Source: Unio delphinus (lineage: Eukaryota; Mollusca; Bivalvia; Unionida; Unionidae). Taken from it: DNA of 64,000 nt. The stretch is from positions 17,551,001 through 17,615,000 of the forward strand of contig JAQISU010000022.1 in assembly GCA_029339505.1 (NCBI GenBank), written 5' to 3'. Below are positions 30,344-44,393 of the stretch, piece after piece (within the stretch, counting starts at the first letter, position 1; each line of letters begins with the position of its first letter). Under the pieces are notes generated by a model. That model had not been told where the DNA came from and did no database searches. It was given only the letters and a program-made list of their open reading frames with translations. A program made the position numbers and the translations under genes.

Positions 30344-32260
30344 TTATATTTTGTGCTTTATGTCTATTGATTTTGGGTAATTAAGTATATTTATATAGGT
30401 AGTATTTACGTTTTTGTTATACCTTTTATCTAGAATTTGGGGGAATGATGTAACTGAGTCAACTTTTCTTTGTTGTAGTTGGAGGACGGTACGTTGTCGA
30501 TGGTATTTGTGACATATGTTGAATACATGTTCCAATGTTTCAGTTTCTGGACAGTGTGGACATTTATCTGGCGTGGGTCCTGTACTTCTATGTTTCATAA
30601 AGCTGCCATTTAGTAGTGTTTTACCTGTTCTGATTCTGTTGATGATTTTAATATCAATGGCTGCCAGGCTTTTTGGTAAACGTTGGGTTCCAGTGACCTC
30701 TGTTTGTAGTTGGTATAGATGTCTACCCTTTGTGGAGTTTTCCCATTGTTGTTGCCATTTATTATTAATTATGTCCCTGACTTGACTATATAGTTCCTGA
30801 GTGTTGTACTGTACGGGTTCAATTTGGTCTTTCATCAGACTGCTTTTTGCTGCTTGGTCTGCTTTTTCATTTCCAGGCAAATTGATGTGAGATGGCACCC
30901 ACAAGAAGTGTATGGTTTGGTGTGATTTATCTGCTTCCCTGATGGTCATCATAGTGTCCTCTAGCAGGTTTTGTCTACTTTTGGAATTACCTGTCTCAAT
31001 ACTTTCAAGTACACTAAGTGAGTCTGTTATGATGACGTACTGTTTTATTTTGTGTTACTATCCATTTTAGGGCTCAGTTGATGGCCCAGAATTCCGCGGT
31101 ATATATGGAACAGTCATCCGGTAGTCTTGTCGTAAATGTGGTCTGATGTTCTGGGATCACTAATGCTGCAGCCGTTCTATGTAGTTCTTTAGATTTTGAG
31201 CCGTCAGTATAGATTTTTACATATCCATCATAGTTGCTGTTGACGAGGCTTTGTACTTGTGTTAATGTGAACTTGGAATTGTCACGCTTATGTACCAGTT
31301 GGAGTGCTGTTAGGTTGATGTTAGGCTGGTTATTTCTCCAAGGTGTGGGGTCCTTGATAAGTAGTTGTTCTGCTTGGAGTTCTATTTGATTGAGTTCTTT
31401 GCAGAGTGCGTGTATTTTGTTAGCTGCTGGAGGATGTGGTACCAGTCTTGAGCCAAAGGTGGTTTGACATTTACTTATTATTTTTCTGATGGGTTTGATC
31501 TCCTTATGTATTGAGATTCTACAGGCGTATAGGTATGTGTTCTTCTCTTCTCATTTGTAATGGTAGTTCACATTTGAGGATTTGTAGTTCTTCCAGGGAG
31601 GTATTCGGTAATGCACCGGTGCAGAGTCTAAGTGCTCTATATTGGATGTTGTCTAGTTGTCTAAGTGTTTCGGCTGAGGAATAGATCTGGCAGCCATAGT
31701 CTATCTTAGCTCGGATTAAAGATATGTAGATCATTAGTATAGTTTGCTGATCAGCTCCCCATGTAGTGCCTTTGATGTTTTTAAGTATGTTTAGATCTTT
31801 CTGAATAGTTTGTTGTATGTGTGGTTTCCAGTTGATTGTTTCATTTAGTAGCATTCCCAGGAAGTAGGTCTCGTTTTGGAAATTGGATGGGCTGATTCTG
31901 TATATATAGTTTAGGTATTTAGGTCGTTTGTTAGTTGGGGAGAAGAGCATGGCAACTGTTTTTATTTGGGATATTTTGAAACCCCAGTTGTTGGCTCATG
32001 TGCCGATGATGTCTAGTCCTTTCTGAATTTGAGTGATGTTTTTTTGACTATTGGGGTTTCCTGCTTTCCAGATACTACTGTCATCGGCAATTGTGACAGA
32101 TCAACTGGGCAATTTTTGAGATAGTTGGTTAGATTGTTGACCATTAGATTGAATAGGGTTGGGCTAATCACATTTTCTTGGATGGTTCCATAATGACGTC
32201 GATATTCTGATCATTGATAAAATTGACTATATGCGCTTTTCCAGTTGTCCTAGTGATTAA
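30344..32260 (-). pseudogene. I/Nimb-like LINE: end of RT, RNase H and zinc knuckle
   Basis: In minus-strand order: degraded RT (to ~32260), then YFLGMLLNETINWKPHIQQT and DYGCQIYSSAETLRQLDNIQ (31950-31519), the RT C-terminus. An RNase H domain follows with IYTDGSK, AEFWAIN, ITDSLSVLESI and WVPSHINLPGNEKADQAAK carrying the D-E-D-H/D residues. A C-x2-C...H...C motif lies at about 30500-30560 (CPHCPETETLEHVFNICHK). A stop in the second RNase H motif and frameshifts on either side make it inactive. The last piece, 30952-30344, is intact (202 aa). RNase H in a LINE is typical of the I group. The 5' part is missing. Confidence 0.85.
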
Positions 32261-32872
32261 CCATTGAATTATGCATTACGAAGTAGTATATCTTAGACAG
32301 TTGACACAAAGATTGTCGATTTAGTAGGGATTTGAATCAGGTTATCTAAATTAACGGTCGAATTGTTAAATTGTTGAGCCGGAAAGGGCAAAAAGGAAGA
32401 TAACTGGAATTCTTCCTGTTTTCTGCCGGCCAGCATTGAAACAACGTTTCTTTGTTCGCTTTCATTTACATTTAAGTAATGTTGACTGTAATCCCGGTTC
32501 GTTTAGTCTAGAGCACATTGCAGAGTAGAAAGCCAAGGAGTGGTCATTTAAAGCCATTAATGAGGGTCTTTCATAGCATAAACGGGTTGACTGACTAGCA
32601 CGTGATGGCAGTTTGGTTAAGAACAAAGAACGTCGTAGCAGTGGATCAAGACGGCTGAGTAAAAGTCTAATTGTTCTCGTTTAAAAAAAAAAAAAGAGAT
32701 AAAGAAACACAAACGAACTGAAAAGCCAGTACACAAAGAACACAGTAACATAAACAAAGGGAGAAGGCAAGCACATGCATCATGAAAAACGGCATAAAAT
32801 ACGGAACAGAACCTTCAAGAAGTTTAAGCGATAGCGGCAATCTTGTATCCCACTTACTGAACGTGCTACGTA
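32261..32872. other. No gene seen; flank of the 64-bp satellite
   Basis: Unique sequence. Its last ~30 bp (cttactgaacgtgctacgtaa) already resembles a decayed satellite unit. Confidence 0.45.
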
Positions 32873-35800
32873 AAGAACCTTACTGAACTTATAGAATGAC
32901 ATTTAACGTACTCGCTAGATTTGCTAAAATTTATCTAAGAACCTTACTGAACTTATAGAATTACATTTAACGTACTCGCTAGATTTGCTAAAATGTATCT
33001 AAGAACATTGCTGAACTTATAGAATGACATTTAACGTACTCACTAGATTTGCTAAAATTTATCTAAGAACCTTACTGAACTTATAGAATGACATTTAACG
33101 TACTCGCTAGATTTGCTAAAATTTATCTAAGAACCTTACTGAACTTATAGAATGACATTTAACGTACTCGCTAGATTTGCTAAAATTTATCTAAGAACCT
33201 TGCTGAACTTATAGAATGACATTTAACGTACTCGCTAGATTTGCTAAAATTTATCTAAGAACCTTACTGAACTTATAGAATGACATTTAACGTACTCGCT
33301 TGATTTGCTAAAATTTATCTAAGAACCTTGCTGAACTTATAGAATGACATTTAACGTACTCGCTAGATTTGCTAAAATTTATCTAAGAACCTTGCTGAAC
33401 TTATAGAATGACATTTAACGTACTCGCTAGATTTGCTAAAATTTATCTAAGAACCTTGCTGAACTTATAGAATGACATTTAACGTACTCGCTAGATTTGC
33501 TAAAATTTATCTAAGAACCTTACTGAACTTACAGAATGACATTTAACGTACTCGCTAGATTTGCTAAAATTTATCTAAGAACCTTACTGAACTTACAGAA
33601 TGACATTTAACGTACTCGCTAGATTTGCTAAAATTTATCTAAGAACCTTTAATGAACTTACAGAATGACATTTAACGTACTCTCTAGATTTGCTAAAATT
33701 TATCTAAGAACCAAATTTATCTAAGAACCTTACTGAACTTACAGAATGACATTTAACGTACTCGCTAGATTTGCTAAAATTTATCTAAGAACCTTAATGA
33801 ACTTACAGAATGACATTTAACGTACTCTCTAGATTTGCTAAAATTTATCTAAGAACCTTAATGAACTTATAGAATGACATTTAACGTACTCGCTAGATTT
33901 GCTAAAATTTATCTAAGAACCTTAATGAACTTACAGAATGACATTTAACGTACTCTCTAGATTTGCTAAAATTTATCTAAGAACCTTAATGAACTTACAG
34001 AATGACATTTAACGTACTCGCTAGATTTGCCAAAATTTATCTAAGAACCTTAATGAACTTATAGAATGACATTTAACGTACTCGCTAGATTTGCTAAAAT
34101 GTATCTAAGAACCTTACTGAACTTACAGAATGACATTTAACGTACTCGCTAGATTTGCTAAAATTTATCTAAGAACCTTAATGAACTTACAGAATGACAT
34201 TTAACGTACTCTCTAGATTTGCTAAAATTTATCTAAGAACCAAATTTATCTAAGAACCTTACTGAACTTATAGAATGACATTTAACGTACTCGCTAGATT
34301 TGCTAAAATTTATCTAAGAACCTTGCTGAACTTATAGAATGACATTTAACGTACTCGCTAGATTTGCTAAAATTTATCTAAGAACCTTGCTGAACTTATA
34401 GAATGACATTTAACGTACTCGCTAGATTTGCTAAAATGTATCTAAGAACCTTGCTGAACTTATAGAATGACATTTAACGTACTCGCTAGATTTGCTAAAA
34501 TTTATCTAAGAACCTTAATGAACTTACAGAATGACATTTAACGTACTCGCTAGATTTGCTAAAATTTATCTAAGAACCTTGCTGAACTTATAGAATGACA
34601 TTTAACGTACTCGCTAGATTTGCTAAAATAGAATGACATTTAACGTACTCGCTAGATTAGCTAAAATTTATCTAAGAACCTTGCTGAACTTATAGAATGA
34701 CATTTAACGTACTCGCTAGATTTGCTAAAATTTATCTAAGAACCTTACTGAACTTATAGAATGACATTTAACGTACTCGCTAGATTTGCTAAAATTTATC
34801 TAAGAACCTTGCTGAACTTATAGAATGACATTTAACGTACTCGCTAGATTTGCTAAAATTTATCTAAGAACCTTGCTGAACTTATAGAATGACATTTAAC
34901 GTACTCCCTAGATTTGCTAAAATTTATCTAAGAACCTTGCTGAACTTATAGAATGACATTTAACGTACTCGCTAGATTTGCTAAAATTTATCTAAGAACC
35001 TTGCTGAACTTATAGAATGACATTTAACGTACTCGCTAGATTTGCTAAAATTTATCTAAGAACCTTACTGAACTTACAGAATGACATTTAACGTACTCGC
35101 TAGATTTGCTAAAATTTATCTAAGAACCTTACTGAACTTACAGAATGACATTTAACGTACTCGCTAGATTTGCTAAAATTTATCTAAGAACCTTAATGAA
35201 CTTACAGAATGACATTTAACGTACTCTCTAGATTTGCTAAAATTTATCTAAGAACCAAATTTATCTAAGAACCTTACTGAACTTACAGAATGACATTTAA
35301 CGTACTCGCTAGATTTGCTAAAATTTATCTAAGAACCTTAATGAACTTACAGAATGACATTTAACGTACTCTCTAGATTTGCTAAAATTTATCTAAGAAC
35401 CTTAATGAACTTACAGAATGACATTTAACGTAATCGCTAGATTTGCCAAAATTTATCTAAGAACCTTAATGAACTTATAGAATGACATTTAACGTACTCG
35501 CTAGATTTGCTAAAATGTATCTAAGAACCTTACTGAACTTACAGAATGACATTTAACGTACTCGCTAGATTTGCTAAAATTTATCTAAGAACCTTACTGA
35601 ACTTACAGAATGACATTTAACGTACTCTCTAGATTTGCTAAAATTTATCTAAGAACCAAATTTATCTAAGAACCTTACTGAACTTATCGAATGACATTTA
35701 ACGTACTCGCTAGATTTGCTAAAATTTATCTAAGAACCTTGCTGAACTTATAGAATGACATTTAACGTACTCGCTAGATTTGCTAAAATTTATCTAAGAA

Positions 35801-37381
35801 CCTTGCTGAACTTATAGAATGACATTTAACGTACTCGCTAGATTTGCTAAAATGTATCTAAGAACCTTGCTGAACTTATAGAATGACATTTAACGTACTC
35901 GCTAGATTTGCTAAAATTTATCTAAGAACCTTAATGAACATACAGAATGACATTTAACGTACTCGCTAGATTTGCTAAAATTTATCTAAGAACCTTGCTG
36001 AACTTATAGAATGACATTTAATGTACTCGCTAGATTTGCTAAAAATTTATCTAAGAACCTTGCTGAACTTACAGAATGACATTTAACGTACTCTCTAGAT
36101 TTGCTAAAATTTATCTAAGAACCTTACTGAACTTATAGAATGACATTTAACGTACTCGCTAGATTTGCTAAAATTTATCTAAGAACCTTGCTGAACTTAT
36201 AGAATGACATTTAACGTACTCACTAGATTTGCTAAAATTTATCTAAGAACCTTGCTGAACTTATAGAATGACATTTAACGTACTCGCTAGATTTGCTAAA
36301 ATTTATCTAAGAACCTTGCTGAACTTATAGAATGACATTTAACGTACTCGCTAGATTTGCTAAAATTTATCTAAGAACCTTGCTGAACTTACAGAATGAC
36401 ATTTAACGTACTCTCTAGATTTGCTAAAATTTATCTAAGAACCAAATTTATCTAAGAACCTTACTGAACTTATAGAATGACATTTAACGTACTCGCTAGA
36501 TTTGCTAAAATTTATCTAAGAACCTTGCTGAACTTATAGAATGACATTTAACGTACTCGCTAGATTTGCTAAAATTTATCTAAGAACCTCGCTGAACTTA
36601 TAGAATGACATCTAACGTACTCGCTAGATTTGCTAAAATGTATCTAAGAACCTTGCTGAACTTATAGAATGACATTTAACGTACTCGCTAGATTTGCTAA
36701 AATTTATCTAAGAACCTTACTGAACTTACAGAATGACATTTAACGTACTCGCTAGATTTGCTAAAATGTATCTAAGAACCTTGCTGAACTTATAGAATGA
36801 CATTTAACGTACTCGCTAGATTTGCTAAAATTTATCTAAGAACCTTACTGAACTTACAGAATGACATTTAACGTACTCGCTAGATTTGCTAAAATTTATC
36901 TAAGAACCTTGCTGAACTTATAGAATGACATTTAACGTACTCGCTAGATTTGCTAAAATGTATCTAAGAACCTTGCTGAACTTACAGAATGACATTTAAC
37001 GTACTCGCTAGATTTGCTAAAATTTATCTAAGAACCTTGCTGAACTTACAGAATGACATTTAACGTACTCTCTAGATTTGCTAAAATTTATCTAAGAACC
37101 AAATTTATCTAAGAACCTTACTGAACTTATAGAATGACATTTAACGTACTCGCTAGATTTGCTAAAATTTATCTAAGAACCTTGCTGAACTTATAGAATG
37201 ACATTTAACGTACTCGCTAGATTTGCTAAAATGTATCTAAGAACCTTGCTGAACTTATAGAATGACATTTAACGTACTCGCTAGATTTGCTAAAATTTAT
37301 CTAAGAACCTTACTGAACTTACAGAATGACATTTAACGTACTCGCTAGATTTGCTAAAATTTATCTAAGAACCTTACTGAT
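32873..37381. repeat. 64-bp satellite array (about 70 units)
   Basis: The unit is aagaaccttgctgaacttat, agaatgacatttaacgtact, cgctagatttgctaaaattt, atct (64 bp). Main variants are cttactg/cttgctg/cttaatg, tatag/tacag and tcgct/tctct. A junction marker, ccaaatttatctaagaacc (a partial-unit insertion), recurs at 33711, 34240, 35255, 35656, 36442 and 37099, always after a tctct unit, showing block-wise amplification. One 35-bp partial unit occurs near 34627. Confidence 0.97.
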
Positions 37382-38610
37382 CTTACTTAACTTCCTAACC
37401 CTATTGTGGAAAGAAACTCACTGAATTTGCTGTGCTGCAAAAATATCGTAAAAGGTTTTTAACGAAAAAGAGACTTGCTAAAGAACTTTCTACACTTGCC
37501 ATATAAGACGTATTTACTGAACGTACAGCCAAAAACCTTCCTCTGCATCAAGTTTGTACACTCTCTAAAATTCAGAAGCTAAAGATAATGCCATTTCTTA
37601 GCTTGGAATATTCATTATAGCGATCTATATTTTTCTGCGTTTCGAGTTCACAATATTAGCCGTCATCACTTTAATTGCAGCACTGAATTGTTATCACCAG
37701 CCTACGTCAGATACTTATAAAAGCCTTACTGGATAACTTGGTTGCACAAGAAATGTACCGTTATTTCTTTAAAAAAAAATAACATCACGTGATGCTTACG
37801 GTTTGCCTCGAACCATCCTACCGTATTAAGATCCTATATCTTGTATTTGGTTATTTGGCAAATGTACTGTCATTGTTCAAGGCTTCGTTATAAGTTTCAA
37901 GATGAGATTGCGTGTGTGATGCATTTATATTATAACGCTTGCGACTCTAATTCAAACATTGTTTTCTAAATTATGTTTGTGAGGCAGCATAGTTTTCAGA
38001 TGAGTTGGGGTGGGGGGGGGGGCTTCATTATTTGATAACATGGATGTCTCATATTGGCTAAGTATTATAGATCCTTGTGTAGAATATTGTTGGGCTGTAA
38101 TTATCATATATGCATTTTATTTAAAAGTATTATTTCAATATTGTTTGTATGTAATTTCATTTTCTAAACACCATAGCAATTTGACAAACAACGTACCGAA
38201 AGACGGTGCCAAAACTATTCGATTAGATTCTAGAAGGCATGACATTGGTTGCTTAGACAAACATTTATTGATTGTAAGTGCACACCAGTTATGAAATAGA
38301 TTTTGATGACCTGTCACGGAATCAGTTTTTTATGATAAAATTAGATTTGTGTTAACTGTTTTTAATGATTATGAGAACGAAACTATTGCGTACTGTATCC
38401 AAAAACTTGTTCCAACATTTTAATGACATCATTGATATGCGTTTTGAAAATGCTAAGAAACACGGTTGATACTTTTTTAGATAGAATGTTCTGGCTGGAT
38501 TTTGCTTCGTGTTTAAAGCTGTGTTGTAATCACGTCAAAATATACTGCGTTATTAGGAAAACTATATCAGGAGCTGCCTTAAAAAAAAAAAAAACATCGT
38601 CAAATAATCA
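37382..38610. other. No gene seen
   Basis: The first 150 bp hold decayed satellite-like words (gaacgtacagcc). A G-run lies at 38011-38022. ORFs at 38010 and 38423 have no coding character I can recognise. Confidence 0.4.
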
Positions 38611-38618
38611 CAGCAAAT

Positions 38619-38799
38619 CAGAGGCGTAGCGATGATATTTTGCGGGGACGAACTATAAAATTGGCGCCCCAGCGATCTTGTGACCGATTTATTACCCTTG
38701 TTTACTTATTATTATGTGACGTTGTAAGCCTCATTTTGGCGCCCCTGTACCTTGGCGCCCGGGGACATATGTTCCCCCCCCCCCCCAGCTACGCCTCTG
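38619..38799. mobile_element. Small hAT MITE, 181 bp, 8-bp target duplication
   Basis: Perfect 12-bp inverted ends cagaggcgtagc...gctacgcctctg, flanked by cagcaaat at 38611-38618 and 38800-38807. The inside is a poly-C run with ggcgcccc words and has no coding capacity. Confidence 0.85.
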
Positions 38800-38807
38800 C
38801 AGCAAAT

Positions 38808-41150
38808 GTTTCATGCCAGGCTTTGTTTTCAGTGCTATGACCTATGACCTATCGGGTTTGCAATTAGACGCAATATCAGCATTAGTTGAACTTTAAGTGC
38901 ATTTTCATTCCTGGGCAAATTAATTACGTGTCAGTATATTTGAAGGGTTAAACACATCAGTGAATGTATTCGGGGTAACTGTTTACGAAAGCCTTCAAAC
39001 GCTGTAGGTTTCTTCACTGGTGAGTGAATTACCGAGGCTTATTTGATTTATATTCATATTTATACAACACACTGCAATTGACAAGAAGGATTCTAATGCT
39101 GAATTACTCAAAACTCACGGCGTATACTTGCTGAAGCCAAAATGTATACACATCGTGCCGCCAACTTTATTCTTCCTAAATTTATTCCGAATATTCTTGT
39201 CAGATATTGCCAACTAAATGAAAACTTCAGTGTTTCATCCAATTCTGATTACGCTTATGATATTTACGTATATTCACATATTTGAAACTCATTAAAATGT
39301 TAATGTTAGTTTAGAAATAGGTGTCGATTGTCTTTACAAATGATTTGTTTGCATTTATTATAATAGTATAACCCGCGTTCTTATAAAATGAAAATGTTGA
39401 TGATCTTACAGTGGACAATACTGGTCGATATTTTATTAAAATGAAGAATGTCGAAAACAGGAGGTTCCATTTCATCTTGATTTATCACATTATATCTGAG
39501 GCTAATTTTAATTCGTTGTCATTCGTTTATGGTACAGGTTGTGAGCAATTCTGCACTCGGTCCATTTGTACCGATTCCATGTTAGTCGATATCGAGACAT
39601 AGCTGTGAAGGCTTCCATGGTAATTGATACGTGTTGTACGCATATGCATCATTTGGAGAAGAAAAAAAAAAGACAATTCATTGTACAACGAACGCTCTTG
39701 CCAATTAAACTATGCGAACAAGGTCACAAATATGAAATCCTTTAATTTGTTTCTAGACATTGTGGATAGTGTAATTAATTATGATTGTAAAAGCTGCACA
39801 TATGTCTCTAGTCGACGGTTGCAGCTATAAAACACCCAGGTCAGTCAGTCAGTCAATTATGATTGGATGTTACCTACAGGATCTGGGCTCGATGTGCCTC
39901 ATATACTATTGCTAGAGCGTGTGCTAAAACAATGCTTTGAAATATGGTTGTGGAGACATTTTAAAGCAGATAGCACGTGCACATAAAAGTTATTGTATGT
40001 AATTACTAGATGTTAAACTTTTAACCAATAATGTTTTTGCGTACGGAGGTAGCCTAATATCCATTCATGTAAATATAAAGGTTCGCGTCATTAAGTTCTG
40101 GTTCCAATTGCCAACAAATTTAACACATTTTTCTTGGTTTAAAAATAAAACCCAATTAAAACTTGCCGATTGCGAAAGAAATAAAGAATGAATTTCAAAG
40201 TGGAGAAAGGAAATATTAATCATTAAAGAATGAATTAAGTCCAACTATCTTCATTTATATATCTTCTTAGCCAGAGAGTAAAATACATGCTTTATTCTGG
40301 CTTTTTTAACATATCGAATATGTATACAAAATTACTTCCTATTTTAGAATATTTTAATGCTAGCTACAAGAAGGCTTTAAGGGATTCATCAAATCCATTA
40401 AGCTTCGACCGGAGTGGATGAGTTGGGAACAAATGGCTTGATTGGAAATGTGAGCTTTTTGCAAATAATGAGATTAAAAATTAATAACGTTTTGTCTTAA
40501 GGTGTCATCTATACCTGTATTTTAAAAAATCTTGATCCTTATTATATGTAGAAACCATGCACGCATAAACTATTTCAATTATTTAAAAATGAAAATACAG
40601 CAACTATAAGATATGTGATAGTATCTTCTCACTCTACACTCCAACACTCTTTGAATTAATTTGCACACAGGTTTTTATCGCGATGATACATTCATTTAAG
40701 CAAATACATATTATCTTTAAATGCTGAAATCTGTTGAATTTGTGGTGGTTTTGCATATTTCAAATCATTTAGGTTCTGTTTTGTTCAATTTCAAACGTTG
40801 ATCATAACCTTTTATTTTCTTATATTTACGTTAGTCTTTGGTGTTTTGATGGAATGGTTATTAAAAACGAAAGATGATTCATTCAGTAACACATCTATGC
40901 TTAAAGAAATTAGATGGTTCTGGAAACGAATGTTTTACCAATATCCAATTAATTTTATCGTGTATTAAATTTTATAGAAGGTTATTCTCGTCAAAATTAT
41001 TCATTCCTTCATTTCGGCCAGCCTATGAGATCATTGTTGTCTATAATTTGAGATGAATTATTTTTAAAAAAAATATTATTCGATGTAATTACAAAGTAAT
41101 CATTGTGGAAAAAAACATTTTTTTGGGCAATATCGAGAATTCATTCAAGG
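38808..41150. other. No gene seen (2.3 kb)
   Basis: AT-rich. Short ORFs at 39411, 39624 and 40874 show no recognisable motif. A short (cagt)n run lies near 39841. Confidence 0.4.
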
Positions 41151-41455
41151 CCATTTTGGATTATATCTTTCTAATACATCAAGACCGATAGCACATCAGC
41201 TCATCCAAGACCATTGGCACCACCATCAGCACATTCAATATTTGAATTTAATTGCAACACCACTGAGATACATTCGGAATACTCTTTAATTTTGGACAGT
41301 GTATGATTTGGGATTTATTTCACCTAACGGTAGGTTCCTTTAAAATTTTCACTTTATATTATAAGGGAAATATTACTTGTTAAATTTTTAATAAATCTGG
41401 GGGTTTTGCATTTTTATGTTGCAAAGTAGAAAACCATACTGTCGTAACGTTTCAT
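41150..41455 (+). mobile_element. Diverged LTR-like remnant
   Basis: ccattttggattatatc...catcaagac (41150-41185) matches 1092-1116 of the LTR at 521-1337. gggatttatttcacctaacggtaggttc (41312-41339) matches its ctaaaaccgtaagttt region. It ends near a tcgtaac word at 41443. No coding part is attached. Confidence 0.35.
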
Positions 41456-41608
41456 GCACCTTTTATATGTTCTTTTGACGAATTGAGTACTTCACAATTC
41501 TGCAACAGACTCACTAATTACTTTGATTCTGGTGTCAACATCACAAGATTTACAACAATAGTTAACTCGTAGACTAGAAATGCAGCTCTAAACCCACGTC
41601 TACAGATG

Positions 41609-43524
41609 AAAGCTATTTTGACACAATTGGGAACATCTTTTGGTGACCATACTATCGGGTCTATTTTGACACAACTAGAAACATCTATTTGTGACTATAG
41701 TATCGGGTCTATTTTGACACAACTGGAAACATCTTTTGGTGACCATACTATCGGGTCTATTTTGACACAACTGGAACCATCTTTTGGTGACCATACTATC
41801 GGATCTATTTTGACACAACTGGAAACATCTTTGGTGACCATACTATCGGGTCTATTTTGACACAACCGGAAAAATCTATTGGTGACCATACTATCGGGTC
41901 TATTTTGACACAGCTGGAAACATCTTTTGGTGACCATATTATTGGGTCTATTTTGACACAACTGAAAACATCTTTTGGTGACCATACTATCGGGTCTATT
42001 TTGCCACAACTGGAAACATCTTTTGGTGACCATACTATCGGGTATATTTTGACACAACTGGAAACATCTATTGATGACCATACTATCAGGTCTATTTTGA
42101 CACAACTGGAAACATCTTTTGGTGACCATACTATCGGGTCTATTTTGACACAACTGGAAACATCTATTTGTGACTATAGTATCGGGTCTATTTTGACACA
42201 ACTGGAAACATCTTTTGGTGACCATACTATCGGACCTATTTTGACACAACTGGAAACATCTTCGGTGACCATACTATCGGGTCTATTTTGACACAACTGG
42301 AAGCATCTATTTGTGACTATAGTATCGGGCCTATTTTGACACAACTGGAAACATCTTTTGGTGACCATATTATCGGGTCTATTTTGACACAACTGGAAAC
42401 ATCTTTTGGTGACCATACTATCGGGTCTATTTTGACACAACTGGGAACATCTTTGGTGACCATACTATCGGGTCTATTTTGACACAACTGGAAACATCTA
42501 TTGGTGACCATACTATCGGGTCTATTTTGACACAGCTGGAAACATCTTTTGGTGACCATACTATCGGGTCTATTTTGACACAACTGGAAACATCTTTTGG
42601 TGACCATACTATCGGGTCTATTTTGACACAACTGGAAACATCTATTGATGACCATACTATCAGGTCTATTTTGACACAACTGGAAACATCTTTTGGTGAC
42701 CATACTATCGGGTCTATTTTGACACAACTGGAAACATCTTTGGTGACCATACTATCGGGTCTATTTTGACACAACTGGAAACATCTATTGGTGACCATAC
42801 TATCGGGTCTATTTTGACACAGCTGGAAACATCTTTTGGTGACCATATTATCGGGTCTATTTTGACGCAACTGGAAACATCTCTGGTGACCATACTATCG
42901 GGTCTATTTTGCCACAACTGGAAACATCTTTTGGTGACCATACTATCGGGTCTATTTTGACACAACTGGAAACATCTATTGATGACCATACTATCAGGTC
43001 TATTTTGACACAACTGGAAACATCTTTTGGTGACCATACTATCGGGTCTATTTTGACACAACTGGAAACATCTATTTGTGACTATAGTATCGGGTCTATT
43101 TTGACACAACTGGAAACATCTTTTGGTGACCATACTATCGGACCTATTTTGACACAACTGGAAACATCTTCGGTGACCATACTATCGGGTCTATTTTGAC
43201 ACAACTGGAAGCATCTATTGGTGACCATACTATCGGGTCTATTTTGACACAACTGGAAACATCTTTTGGTGACCATATTATCGGGTCTATTTTGACACAA
43301 CTGGAAGCATCTCTGGTGACCATACTATCGGGTCTATTTTGACACAACTGGAACATCTTTTGGTGACCATACTATCGGGTCTATTTTGACACAACTGGGA
43401 ACATCTTTGGTGACCATACTATCGGGTCTATTTTGACACAACTGGAAACATCTATTGGTGACCATACTATCGGGTCTATTTTGACACAACTAGAAACATC
43501 TTTTGGTGACCATACTATCGTGTC
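41609..43524. repeat. 48-bp minisatellite (about 40 units), open on both strands
   Basis: Unit acaactggaaacatcttttg, gtgaccatactatcgggtct, attttgac. Because 48 is a multiple of three, the plus strand reads (LTQLETSFGDHTIGSI)n and the minus strand (CQNRPDSMVTKRCFQL)n until 1-2-base losses shift the frame. Marker variants (gccacaac, gatgaccatactatcagg, tgactatagtatcgg) recur about 908 bp apart (42001 vs 42909), a higher-order duplication of about 19 units. No start context, intron or flanking exon ties it to a gene. Confidence 0.95.
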
Positions 43525-43735
43525 TCATATGGAATATTTCTCAATATGCATGACAAGTTTATTTGGTTGTGTTTTCACTTTGTTTTTTTAGGGGATGTGT
43601 GCGTGATAAAATAACTATACTATATTTCTTGATTTATGCAAAAGTCCGAATAAACCTTTAATGCGATTCGACACTGTCCAAGACTAATATTTGGTGACTT
43701 AATCATCAGAAGAGTCCGCTATAAAGCAACTTGTT

Positions 43736-43810
43736 GATATGAAGCAGCTGTCAATATGCTATGAAGCAGCTGTTTATATGTTATGAATCAGCTGACTATA
43801 TGCTATGAAG
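43736..43810. repeat. Short minisatellite atatgctatgaagcagctg
   Basis: Three to four imperfect units of about 29 bp. Confidence 0.75.
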
Positions 43811-43835
43811 CAGATCTATCTATCGATAATCTGTA

Positions 43836-43950
43836 AGTCTGTCTGTCCGTCCGTCCGTCCGTCCGTCCGTCCATCCATCCATCCATCCATCCATCCATCC
43901 ATCCATCCATCTATCTATCTATCTATCTATATATCTATCTATCTATCTAT
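43836..43950. repeat. Compound tetranucleotide microsatellite
   Basis: (gtcc)n passes into (atcc)n and then (atct)n, a stepwise mutated array. Confidence 0.95.
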
Positions 43951-43951
43951 C

Positions 43952-44305
43952 CTAGGATGTCTCGCATGTTGAGTCACAGGAATATCAACCTATCCACCAA
44001 AGTATATAAAGCAGTTGTACTAACAAGCCTCGTATATGGATGAGAGACCTAGACAGCATTAAAGAAGCACATCAAGCAACTTGAGATCCTCCACACGAGG
44101 GCCCTGTGCTGAATTACTGATGGCAAGACAAAGTGATGAACCTAGAAGAGCTGGATAGAGGAGGTTTAAACAGTATCGAAGCGATGGTCACGAGAGCCCG
44201 ACTCCGGTAGAAAGGTCATGTCATCGGCATGGAGAAGTCTTTAATGCCACGACAGATTTTGTGCGGAGCTATATCTAGTAGACACAGCCTGAGATGCTTC
44301 TCGAT

Positions 44306-44393
<88 letters not shown>

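Noticed and set aside
41695..43356. Minus-strand ORFs of 70-184 aa with CQNRPDSMVTKR repeats
   Set aside because: Both strands are open because the unit is 48 bp; overlapping frames, no splice sites or conserved start.
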